A stretch of DNA of 64,000 bases from Chitinophaga sp. HK235. Lineage in GTDB: Bacteria > Bacteroidota > Bacteroidia > Chitinophagales > Chitinophagaceae. The stretch spans positions 2,356,001-2,420,000 of the forward strand of contig NZ_CP073766.1 in assembly GCF_018255755.1 (NCBI RefSeq), read 5' to 3'. Below are positions 32,937 to 41,141 of this stretch, one piece after another. Within the stretch, counting starts at the first letter, position 1. Every line of letters starts with the position of its first letter. A model generated the notes under the pieces. It was not told the origin of the DNA and ran no database searches. It worked only from the letters and a program-made list of their open reading frames with translations. The translations under genes and the position numbers were made by a program.

Positions 32937-34517
32937 TCAGCTCAATATTATAAACTGATCTGTTACTGGTGTCAATGCTTCCAGTACCCGGTCCAGGAAT
33001 GCAGGTCCTTCTGCTGCATACCAGGGCATAAAGTTTTCTTTACGCTCCTGTAGGGAGCCGCCGGGGAATAGTTTATTTTTCACTTGTTTGATCTGGTCAG
33101 TCTGCCAGGCAAATTTTTTCTTTTCCGCCCGCAGAAACTTATGTTCCAGTTTACCAATAGATTTTAATGCTTTGCTTCTTTCCGCTCCGGCACTGGCCAC
33201 CAGTGTCACATCGATACTGCGTGCCTTTTCCTCCAGGGCATCAAACAGTTTTTCAATGACAGCATATTCCTCTTTGAGAACCAGCGTAGCATTGGTATGT
33301 TTTTTCACATAGCCGTTCACGATATCATCGGTACTTTGGAACAATTCCGCGGTGGTAATGCCCAGCTTATCGAGCCGCTGCTTCGACATCTCATCTGTCA
33401 ATAACAGGGAGTTACGCAGCAGCAGTACAGGATATGGTACTTTATAATGAGCAAAAAGACCTTTCAGCTCCAGCCAGTAGGCAATTTCTCCACCGCCACC
33501 TACAAAAGCAATATTGGGAAGGATCGTTTCCTGAAACATCCCCCTCAGGATGACATTGGGACTGAAGCGTTCGGGATGTGTTTCCAGTTCTTTTTCCAGC
33601 GTGGCAGCGTCAAATTTCAACGGGGTGTGTAATACTTTCCACTGTTCTCCTTCCTGTACGATCCGTTCCCGCATACCATCCTGCAGATAAAAGAGATTTA
33701 TTTCCCTGGGGTTGGCCTGTACTTTATAATGAGCTTCCAGTTGAGCCAGGGTATCATTAACGATGGTATGGGAAGCCTGATGAAAGAGCTCATCTTTCAT
33801 GACAGGAATATATAAACGTTTCAGGTCCGGATTATCGGGCACCAGTACCACCAGGCCATAGCGGCCAAACAGCTCGTGTACCAGGTACAGGGTAGCTTCC
33901 TGGATATTATTGTGTTCGAGGTAGGCTTTGCGTAACAGTGCAATCAGTTCTCCGGCATGAGGAGCATATCCCAGCGTATCTTTTACCTGACTAATAAGCT
34001 GTTCCAGTCCATCGGGCTGCATGCGGCCTACAGCCCCCTGCTGGCCGGCAGACCAGGTCAGGGTTTTACCTTCCAGGTATATACTTCCCAGTTCTTCCAG
34101 GTCATTGTCTTCGCTGCCCATGTAGTACACAGGCACGAAGTGCTGCTGCGGATACTGTTGTTTCAGTTCCCTGCACAGTTTGATGGTTTGCAGGATCTTA
34201 TATACAAAATACAGGTAGCCGGTGAAGATATTGGGCTGATGCGCGGTGGTGACCGTAAAGGTGCGCTCTTCCAGCAGGCTGGCAATATTATCCTGTACAG
34301 CCTTTACTGGTTCCAGGTTTTTATATTGCTGTTGTAATGCCGCTACCAGGGCTGTCCGGGGGGTATTGAACTGTTGACGGGCCTTGATGGCTGCAGCAAA
34401 ATCCGGTTTTACAGGCGAATAGGCGTAAAATGGTTTGATCTGTGGCTCTTCTGCTAAAAAATCTACTACCAGCTGATTGAAATAACCAGTCTTCCCATAA
34501 GGAATATACTCGAGCAT
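32937..34517 (-). CDS. bshC: Bacillithiol biosynthesis cysteine-adding enzyme BshC
   Basis: About 526 residues from ATG 34517 (MLEYIPYGKTGYFNQLVVDF); an ATG-equivalent start nine codons upstream is less likely. TTAHQPNIFTGYLYFVYKIL with VYYMGSEDNDLEELGSIYL and NVILRGMFQETILPNIAFVGGGGEIAYWLELKG are signature segments of BshC, which adds cysteine to glucosaminyl-malate in the last step of bacillithiol synthesis in the cytoplasm. bshA and bshB are not in the window. Its 3' end lies 24 bases from the IS right end, so the IS landed between it and the FUSC gene without damaging either. Confidence 0.93.
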   Translation of the reverse strand: MLEYIPYGKTGYFNQLVVDFLAEEPQIKPFYAYSPVKPDFAAAIKARQQFNTPRTALVAALQQQYKNLEPVKAVQDNIASLLEERTFTVTTAHQPNIFTGYLYFVYKILQTIKLCRELKQQYPQQHFVPVYYMGSEDNDLEELGSIYLEGKTLTWSAGQQGAVGRMQPDGLEQLISQVKDTLGYAPHAGELIALLRKAYLEHNNIQEATLYLVHELFGRYGLVVLVPDNPDLKRLYIPVMKDELFHQASHTIVNDTLAQLEAHYKVQANPREINLFYLQDGMRERIVQEGEQWKVLHTPLKFDAATLEKELETHPERFSPNVILRGMFQETILPNIAFVGGGGEIAYWLELKGLFAHYKVPYPVLLLRNSLLLTDEMSKQRLDKLGITTAELFQSTDDIVNGYVKKHTNATLVLKEEYAVIEKLFDALEEKARSIDVTLVASAGAERSKALKSIGKLEHKFLRAEKKKFAWQTDQIKQVKNKLFPGGSLQERKENFMPWYAAEGPAFLDRVLEALTPVTDQFIILS

Positions 34518-34730
34518 ATTGCGTGTCGAATTACAAATGATCAATAAAAGTAACCGATATATTTGAATACATCGAAACTTTTGAATGTACGAAGTTAGAG
34601 AAGAAATTGTGATTTAAAGATTTTTGATTTTGAAATTTGATGGACGGAATCCGGTGATTATGGATTGGAATTTGCCGATAATGGGAAAACGGCTGGCAGT
34701 ATGGTTCCGGCCGGAAAAAAGGTTTAAACT

Positions 34731-35732
34731 ATGAAGATCGCAATTCTTTCACCGGTAGCCTGGCGTACCCCACCCAGACATTACGGCCCCTGGGAACAGA
34801 TGGCCTCCAACCTGGCGGAAGGGCTTATTGCCCGGGGAATAGATGTAACCCTTTTTGCTACCGGCGATTCCGTTACAAATGGCAAACTGGCCTGGATATG
34901 CCCACAGGGTTATGAAGAAGACCGCTCTGCAGATGCCAAGGTCAATGAATGCATGCATATCAGTTACCTGATGGAACAGGCACATCATTTTGATATTATC
35001 CATAATCATTTTGATTTTCTTCCCCTCACCTATTCCCGTCTTATTGGTACTCCCATGGTCACCACCATCCATGGATTTTCTTCTGAGAAAATTGTTCCCG
35101 TGTACCAGCGCTACAACCAGGGAGGACATTACGTGTCTATCAGCAATGCCGACCGTCATCCATCCCTCCAGTATAAAGCAACAGTATATAACGGCATACG
35201 GGCAGAGGACTTTAGCTTTAGTCCCACCGCTGATGATTACCTGCTTTACTACGGGCGTATTCATCCGGACAAAGGCACACACGAAGCCATACAAATAGCG
35301 CGGCATACCAACCGACAGTTACTGATGGCGGGGATAGTACAACAGAAAGATTATTTTAATGAGATGGTAAAACCTTACATCGACAATGAGCAGATAAAAT
35401 ACCTGGGACCGGTAGGAGGAACAGCCCGCAGTGAATTACTGGGCAAGGCCACTGCGCTCCTGCATCCGATCAGCTTCAACGAACCTTTCGGGCTGAGTGT
35501 GGCGGAAGCCATGCTTTGCGGTACTCCGGTCATTGCATTTAACCGTGGTTCAATGCCTGAGCTGATACAGGACCAGCGTACCGGTTTTCTGGTGGATACC
35601 ACACAGGAAGCCGCAGCAGCGGTGGAAGACATCCGTATAATAGACCGCTATACATGCCATATACATGCCCGTGAGCGTTTTACAACGGAAAGGATGACGG
35701 AGGATTATCTGAAAGTTTATAAAATGATCTGA
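34731..35732 (+). CDS. Glycosyltransferase family 4
   Basis: A 333-residue GT-B fold enzyme. The start KIAILSPVAWRTPPRHYGPWE and DVTLFATGDSVTNGKL are typical of a GT4 subgroup; the C-terminal donor site reads SFNEPFGLSVAEAMLCGTPVIAFNRGSMPEL. IHNHFDFLPL and TTIHGFSSE lie in the acceptor domain. It converges on the GH130 gene with only 5 bases between stops, and this GT4/GH130 neighbourhood suggests one makes a glycan or glycoside that the other can phosphorolyse. It does not resemble BshA. Product unknown. Confidence 0.85.
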   Translation: MKIAILSPVAWRTPPRHYGPWEQMASNLAEGLIARGIDVTLFATGDSVTNGKLAWICPQGYEEDRSADAKVNECMHISYLMEQAHHFDIIHNHFDFLPLTYSRLIGTPMVTTIHGFSSEKIVPVYQRYNQGGHYVSISNADRHPSLQYKATVYNGIRAEDFSFSPTADDYLLYYGRIHPDKGTHEAIQIARHTNRQLLMAGIVQQKDYFNEMVKPYIDNEQIKYLGPVGGTARSELLGKATALLHPISFNEPFGLSVAEAMLCGTPVIAFNRGSMPELIQDQRTGFLVDTTQEAAAAVEDIRIIDRYTCHIHARERFTTERMTEDYLKVYKMI

Positions 35733-35737
35733 GCAGG

Positions 35738-37207
35738 TTATACGCCGTCGGCCTTGATCTGGTTCAGCAGCCTTTCCAGGTTGACAGTGGCAAACCCTGA
35801 AGCATAGTCAGACAAGCCATAGGGAATGATCAGCTCATCATTATGTACGATAGAGCCGCAGGAATACAGGACATTGGGCACGTAACCTTCCCTTTCGTCC
35901 TTATTGGGCATGAGCAGCGGCTCACGGAGACGGCCTATTTCCGTGCCGGGATCATCCAGATCCAGCAGGCTGGCACCAATACAATAGGTACGCATAGGGC
36001 CTACGCCGTGGGTAATCACCAGCCAGCCCTCCGGAGTTTCAATGGGAGAGCCGCAGTTACCCACCTGTACAAATTCCCAGGGATATTTAGGGGTATGCAG
36101 TATCTGAGGATTTTCCCAGATATTGATTTTATCGGAATACATGATATATCCATTGATACCATCGATACGGGATATCATCACATATTTTCCCTTGATTTTA
36201 CGGGGAAAGAGGGCCAGATTTTTATTCTGGGCCCCCTCTCCATATAAGGGCATTATTTTAAAATTATAGAAATCTTTTGTGGCTAATAGTTTGGGCTGAA
36301 TAGTCACACCATCAAAGGCGGTATAGGTGGCATAATAGGTGACGCTACCGTTTTCGCTGGTATATTTTACAAACCGGGCATCTTCAATCCCCCTGCTTTC
36401 AGCATCGGAATAAGGGAAGATGACACGGTCTGAGATATCGGTGTCCAGGGAGAAATTCAGTTCATAGTAGGAATCTGCCAGCCACAGCAGCCTTTCCAGT
36501 GCTTTTTTCAGCAGGTGGTCTATCTGGTAGCGCTGCTGCATTTCCCGGATTACCTTCTTCAGGGCCATATATTCAAATTCGTCTGGCAGTGTGTGCATCA
36601 CTTCCTGCATAACCGGATCGGGGAGTTTGATAGACACCGCGTTCTGAAAGAAATTATCTTTCTTATACATGGCGTTTCGGATCACTTCTGCTTCATCCAC
36701 ATAGTTGCCGGCAGTTTCCAGGGTGATCTGGTTATTACGGTCTATCAGTCCGCTACGGAAAGCAATGGAAGAAATATGTCCTTCTCCAACTGCACGGAAG
36801 CTGAGTATGATTCTTTTCTCCCCTACTTCCAACCCGCTCTGGTCCACATCTTCAATCATCGATGGATTAAAGAAAGCAGCAGATTCTATGGAATATTCAT
36901 TGGTAAAATACGAGCCGGTCAGCAGTTTTCTTTTCAGCGAGAGCTCGTCATAATTGACTTGTACTGCGGCAAAGAGATGCTTGATTCTGTCTGCATGTCT
37001 TTCGAAGATGCGGGTAATATTACGGTGACGCCGGGAAAACTCTCTCAGTATAGGCGTAATCGTTACTTCTACCTCATCATCGGTCATCCCAGCAACATGC
37101 TGAATGATGGATTTAGCCCTGGCTTCGCCATTGAAAAAAAACCTGGCGACCACCCTTTTCAGATCAGGATAAATCTTGGTAGGCTTCCGCTCGATTGACA
37201 ATCGCAT
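35738..37207 (-). CDS. Glycoside hydrolase family 130-type mannoside phosphorylase
   Basis: A 489-residue protein with a helical N-terminal part (to about residue 130) and a five-bladed propeller: NEYSIESAAFFNPSMIEDVD, IILSFRAVGEGHISSIAFRSG, GIEDARFVKYTSENGSVTYYA, VQVGNCGSPIETPEGWLVITHGVG. GH130 enzymes cleave beta-mannosides with phosphate to give mannose-1-phosphate. This long version is common in Bacteroidota. It follows glgC by 13 bases, so it is the last gene of a glgA-glgC-GH130 operon. A hydrolase rather than phosphorylase activity is possible; the substrate is not visible. Confidence 0.85.
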   Translation of the reverse strand: MRLSIERKPTKIYPDLKRVVARFFFNGEARAKSIIQHVAGMTDDEVEVTITPILREFSRRHRNITRIFERHADRIKHLFAAVQVNYDELSLKRKLLTGSYFTNEYSIESAAFFNPSMIEDVDQSGLEVGEKRIILSFRAVGEGHISSIAFRSGLIDRNNQITLETAGNYVDEAEVIRNAMYKKDNFFQNAVSIKLPDPVMQEVMHTLPDEFEYMALKKVIREMQQRYQIDHLLKKALERLLWLADSYYELNFSLDTDISDRVIFPYSDAESRGIEDARFVKYTSENGSVTYYATYTAFDGVTIQPKLLATKDFYNFKIMPLYGEGAQNKNLALFPRKIKGKYVMISRIDGINGYIMYSDKINIWENPQILHTPKYPWEFVQVGNCGSPIETPEGWLVITHGVGPMRTYCIGASLLDLDDPGTEIGRLREPLLMPNKDEREGYVPNVLYSCGSIVHNDELIIPYGLSDYASGFATVNLERLLNQIKADGV

Positions 37208-37220
37208 GTGTACTGTTTTG

Positions 37221-38492
37221 TTAGATATTGAATCCGTCCGGCAGGACTACCCCTTTTTTAACAACAACAATGCCGTCTTTTACTGTATATTTCTCGAAAT
37301 CTCCATCCGGAAGATGATCCCCGCCTTTGATATGTACGTTATTTCCGATACTGCAGTTCTTGTCGATAATCGCCCGGTCGATAACACAGTTTTCTCCTAT
37401 GCCCATCTGCGGACGACCTTCCGTGTTGGCCTTGTCCAGCTCGTCAAGGGTCTGGTAGTAGTCGCTCCCCATGATGTAGGTATTGGAGATGACCGACCCT
37501 TTGCCGATCCGGGTACGTATACCCACCACACAGCGTTCGAGACGACTTGCCATAATAATACAACCATCGGCAATGATTGTTTTCTCAAGGGTGGCTGATA
37601 TTTTAGCAGGCGGTAGCATCCGGGCGCGGGTGTAGATGGTCTGCGACTCATTAAAGAGATTAAACTGCGGAATCTCGTCTGTCAGTCCGATATTGGCTTC
37701 CCAGAAGGAGGAGATATTACCGATGTCTGTCCAGTAGCCTTCGTACTGATAACTGAACACCCTGGCGTTGGCTTCAATTGCATCAGGGATCACCTGTTTA
37801 CCAAAATCGGTTGCCTCTGGTTTTTTGTTCAGTATTTCGAACAACACTTCCCTGCTGAAGATATAGATACCCATGCTGGCAAGGTATACCCGACCAGCCT
37901 GCTTCATATCATCGCTCACTTCAGATGCCCATGGTGGCAGGGCTTCCTGCGATGGTTTCTCTGTAAAGGAAACAATGGCACCGGAAGCATCTGTTTTAAG
38001 TATCCCGAAATCGGAGGCGTCTTTTGCGTTCACAGGGATGGTCGCAATAGAAATTTCAGCCCCGGTTTCAATATGATGGTTAATCATCTCCCGGAAATCC
38101 ATCTGATAAAGCTGGTCGCCGGAGAGGATCAGTATGTATTTAAAATCGAAGTTCTCCATATGGTGGAGGCATTGCCTTACAGCATCTGCAGTACCCTGGT
38201 ACCAGGTGGGGTTGTCGGGTGTTTGTTCTGCCGCCAGGATATCAACAAACCCTTTATCAAAGTTGCTGAAGTGATAGGTGTTTTTGATATGTTTGTTGAG
38301 CGATGCGGAGTTGAACTGGGTCAACACAAAAATACGGTTCAGTTCCGCATTCAGGCAATTGGAGATGGGAATATCCACCAGTCTGTATTTACCGGCAATA
38401 GGGACTGCCGGTTTGGACCGGCGACGGGTAAGGGGATACAGGCGGGTACCTGCACCGCCTCCAAGAATAATGGATATTACATCTTTCATCAT
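37221..38492 (-). CDS. glgC: Glucose-1-phosphate adenylyltransferase
   Basis: A 423-residue ADP-glucose pyrophosphorylase. ISIILGGGAGTRLYPLTRRR is the nucleotide-binding start; SKPAVPIAGKYRLVDIPISN and WYQGTADAVRQCLHHM are family signatures; the C-terminal left-handed helix has MGIGENCVIDRAIIDKNCSI. It makes ADP-glucose, the donor for glycogen synthase. The glgA gene lies 50 bases upstream on the same strand. No branching enzyme or glycogen phosphorylase is in the window. Confidence 0.95.
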   Translation of the reverse strand: MMKDVISIILGGGAGTRLYPLTRRRSKPAVPIAGKYRLVDIPISNCLNAELNRIFVLTQFNSASLNKHIKNTYHFSNFDKGFVDILAAEQTPDNPTWYQGTADAVRQCLHHMENFDFKYILILSGDQLYQMDFREMINHHIETGAEISIATIPVNAKDASDFGILKTDASGAIVSFTEKPSQEALPPWASEVSDDMKQAGRVYLASMGIYIFSREVLFEILNKKPEATDFGKQVIPDAIEANARVFSYQYEGYWTDIGNISSFWEANIGLTDEIPQFNLFNESQTIYTRARMLPPAKISATLEKTIIADGCIIMASRLERCVVGIRTRIGKGSVISNTYIMGSDYYQTLDELDKANTEGRPQMGIGENCVIDRAIIDKNCSIGNNVHIKGGDHLPDGDFEKYTVKDGIVVVKKGVVLPDGFNI

Positions 38493-38542
38493 AATGTGGA
38501 TGTTGGTTTAGATTAGGAAATCGCAGTGCTTTATCTTCCCTG

Positions 38543-39961
38543 TTAACTTTTCATACTACTGTATACTTCCAGATAGCGCTGTGCCGAACGGCCCCAGGAA
38601 TTGTTGAGCCGCATGCCCCGCAGCCGTATTTCCTGCAGATGGTCGGTATCATTAAACAGCTCAATAGCCCGTTTTACGGAATAGCAGGCATCCCAAATGC
38701 CAGCCTGGTTAAAACGGATACCAAAACCATCGGGATCGCCAAAATCAGTGACAGTATCTTTCAGACCGCCGGTACTACGTACCATCGGTACGGTACCATA
38801 ACGAAGAGCATACAACTGGTTCAACCCGCAAGGCTCTACCCGGGAGGGCATCAACAGAAAATCGCTGCCGGCATAGATAAGATGTGCCAGCGATTCGTTG
38901 TATCCGATATGTAGGTTAAAGCCATAACTGACCTCATGTCTTGTTTGTTGTAGTGACCATTCCACATGTGGATCTCCACTTCCCAATACGAGGAAGTTCA
39001 CTTCTCCGGGCAATTCATGCAGGGAGCGGCTGATGATTTCAGGCAACAGATCAGCCCCTTTGTCTCCTACCAGCCTGCCAATGAAGGATACGAGTGGCAG
39101 GGAAGAATCAAGCCCGAAGCGTTCGCAGAGCGCTTTTTTATTCTCCAGTTTCCCTTCATCAACTGTATCCATATCGTAATTGATCTGCACCATGGTATCG
39201 GTGGCAGGGTCCCATACTGTATTGTCTATACCGTTGATAATGCCGACTGTTTTGGCCCGTTCATGGCTGATCAGCCATTCGAGTCCATTAGCGTTATGAT
39301 ACAGTTCTTCCAGATAGCCGGGAGATACTGTAGTAACACGCCATGCACATTTAATGCCGGCAGCGAGGGGATTAATCGCCCCGCTCCAGTCCAGCAGTCC
39401 GGATTTCCATAAATCAAAGGAGGGTATCAGGTACAGCTTGTCCCATCCAAACTGACCCTGGTATTGAGCGTTGTGAATGGTGAGCACGGAAGGTATTTCC
39501 TTCATGCGTTCATACTTGTAACCATAACCCATGAGAAAAGGTATCAGTCCGGTATGATGGTCGTGACAATGAATCACGTCCGGCTGATGGTTCCATTCAT
39601 TGACCCAGTCGAGCACAGCGATCTGAAAGGCCAGAAAACGTTCCGTGTCGTTGGGATAACCGTAAACGTTGGGGGTATCGAGCAGGCCGGGGATGTCCAC
39701 CAGGTACAGATCAAAGCCCGGTTCGTTGCTTCGTTCCTTCAACACATTGAAGTGGTACCAGTCGTGTCCAAGCCACATACCAGCCTGATGGACCACATCA
39801 AATTCGTGGGTGTCATAATACTTGTTCCTGTAGGCCGGCACTACCACCTTGGCAATAGCCCCCAGTTCGTACTGGTATTTGGGCAATGCTCCTACCACAT
39901 CACCGAGCCCTCCTACTTTGGCTACCGGGTAACATTCCGCGCTAACGTGTAATATCTCCAT
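38543..39961 (-). CDS. glgA: Glycogen synthase
   Basis: A 472-residue GT5 enzyme with EILHVSAECYPVAKVGGLGD at the N-terminus (KVGGL binds ADP-glucose), VIHCHDHHTGLIPFLMGYGY, and a C-terminal domain with SFIGRLVGDKGADLLPEI, LMPSRVEPCGLNQLYALRYG and VRSTGGLKDTV. It polymerizes alpha-1,4-glucan from ADP-glucose in the cytoplasm. First gene of the apparent glgA-glgC-GH130 operon; the 198 bases to the divergent DUF72 gene should hold promoters for both. Confidence 0.94.
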   Translation of the reverse strand: MEILHVSAECYPVAKVGGLGDVVGALPKYQYELGAIAKVVVPAYRNKYYDTHEFDVVHQAGMWLGHDWYHFNVLKERSNEPGFDLYLVDIPGLLDTPNVYGYPNDTERFLAFQIAVLDWVNEWNHQPDVIHCHDHHTGLIPFLMGYGYKYERMKEIPSVLTIHNAQYQGQFGWDKLYLIPSFDLWKSGLLDWSGAINPLAAGIKCAWRVTTVSPGYLEELYHNANGLEWLISHERAKTVGIINGIDNTVWDPATDTMVQINYDMDTVDEGKLENKKALCERFGLDSSLPLVSFIGRLVGDKGADLLPEIISRSLHELPGEVNFLVLGSGDPHVEWSLQQTRHEVSYGFNLHIGYNESLAHLIYAGSDFLLMPSRVEPCGLNQLYALRYGTVPMVRSTGGLKDTVTDFGDPDGFGIRFNQAGIWDACYSVKRAIELFNDTDHLQEIRLRGMRLNNSWGRSAQRYLEVYSSMKS

Positions 39962-40072
39962 GCTAAATAATTGATAATCTATCTTAAGTTAACGTGGAAA
40001 AATAAGAAAACAAAGGGTTTCATCAGAATTTATTTTAGCTGGCCTCTTTTAGGGATCAGCCTTCTGTTTTAG

Positions 40073-40080
40073 TATATTTG
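40073..40080 (+). promoter_or_regulatory. Candidate -7 promoter element before the DUF72 gene
   Basis: TATATTTG matches TAnnTTTG exactly and lies 79 bases before the ATG at 40160. No -33 TTTG seen. Confidence 0.45.
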
Positions 40081-40159
40081 TAAGACCTCCTGTTATACCT
40101 GTACCCCATTATGTCATGTGTGCTACAGCCACCCAGGCTGCTAGTTTAAAACTACTCTT

Positions 40160-41059
40160 ATGGACTTTGGCCGTGTTACTCCTGCCGAGCTGGAAGAACT
40201 GGATTTCAAACTGCCGGCAGAACCTCTCTTCAACAAAAAAATACTGAAAGGTAAACCTGTGAAGAAACCGCTCTCCTACCTGGGCTGCGCCAAATGGGGA
40301 CGACGGGAATGGATTGGTAAAATATACCCCAAAAGAACTAAAGAAACCCAGTTCCTCCAGGAGTATGTACATCACTTTAACGGCATAGAGCTCAACGCCA
40401 CCCATTACCAGATCTACGGCCCCTCCACTATCTCCAAATGGGACGCTGCCGCCAAAGGAATTGATTTTAAATTCTGTCCGAAGGTACCACAGGCGATCAG
40501 CCATTTCAGTAACCTGAGTCCGGCCATCGCAGGCCCTAAGACTACTGCCTTTCTGGAAGGGGTACTGGCCTTTGGTCAGCATCTGGGGCCTATCTTCCTG
40601 CAGCTGAGCGACCGATATGGTCCTGCCAAACGGAAAGCCCTATACGAATACCTGGCTTCCTTACCTACCGACCTGCAGTTTTTTTTGGAAGTCAGACACC
40701 CGGAGTGGTATGCAGACGAAGCCGTCAGGCTGGAGCTGTTCGAAAAACTGCAGACACTGAATATAGGCTCCATCATTACGGATACCGCCGGACGAAGGGA
40801 CTGTGCCCATATGCATCTCACCATCCCCAAAATATTCATCCGTTTTGTAGGCAACAGTTTACATCCCACTGACTATACCCGTATCGATGACTGGGCCAAC
40901 CGCATTAAATACTGGCTAGATAATGGACTGCAGGAGGTATATTTTTTCATGCATATGCATGATGAAGCACTGTCACCTGATCTCGCTGTTTACCTGGCAG
41001 ACAGACTGGAAGCGGTTTGCGGGCTTAAAGTAAAAAAGCCGCAATTTGTAAAGGAATAA
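40160..41059 (+). CDS. DUF72 (YecE-like) TIM-barrel protein
   Basis: A 299-residue cytosolic protein with the DUF72 marks LSYLGCAKWGRREWIGKIYP, VHHFNGIELNATHYQIYGPS, FKFCPKVPQAISH, FFLEVRHPEWY and VYFFMHMHDE. The fold is a TIM barrel; biochemical role unknown in the family. An unusual 35-residue leader precedes the domain, a form common in Bacteroidota. It lies alone between the glg operon and the dehydrogenase gene. Confidence 0.9.
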   Translation: MDFGRVTPAELEELDFKLPAEPLFNKKILKGKPVKKPLSYLGCAKWGRREWIGKIYPKRTKETQFLQEYVHHFNGIELNATHYQIYGPSTISKWDAAAKGIDFKFCPKVPQAISHFSNLSPAIAGPKTTAFLEGVLAFGQHLGPIFLQLSDRYGPAKRKALYEYLASLPTDLQFFLEVRHPEWYADEAVRLELFEKLQTLNIGSIITDTAGRRDCAHMHLTIPKIFIRFVGNSLHPTDYTRIDDWANRIKYWLDNGLQEVYFFMHMHDEALSPDLAVYLADRLEAVCGLKVKKPQFVKE

Positions 41060-41141
41060 TGTTTTTTTTGACGAATACATTACAAGGGATAAAAAAGCCG
41101 GACTGAAATATTAATTTCGCCCTCTCAAAACCGGTTATACC

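Noticed and set aside
34731..35732. The GT4 as BshA because bshC is next to it
   Set aside because: The N-terminus and acceptor domain do not resemble BshA, which begins with a different glycine-rich motif, and the genes are divergent.
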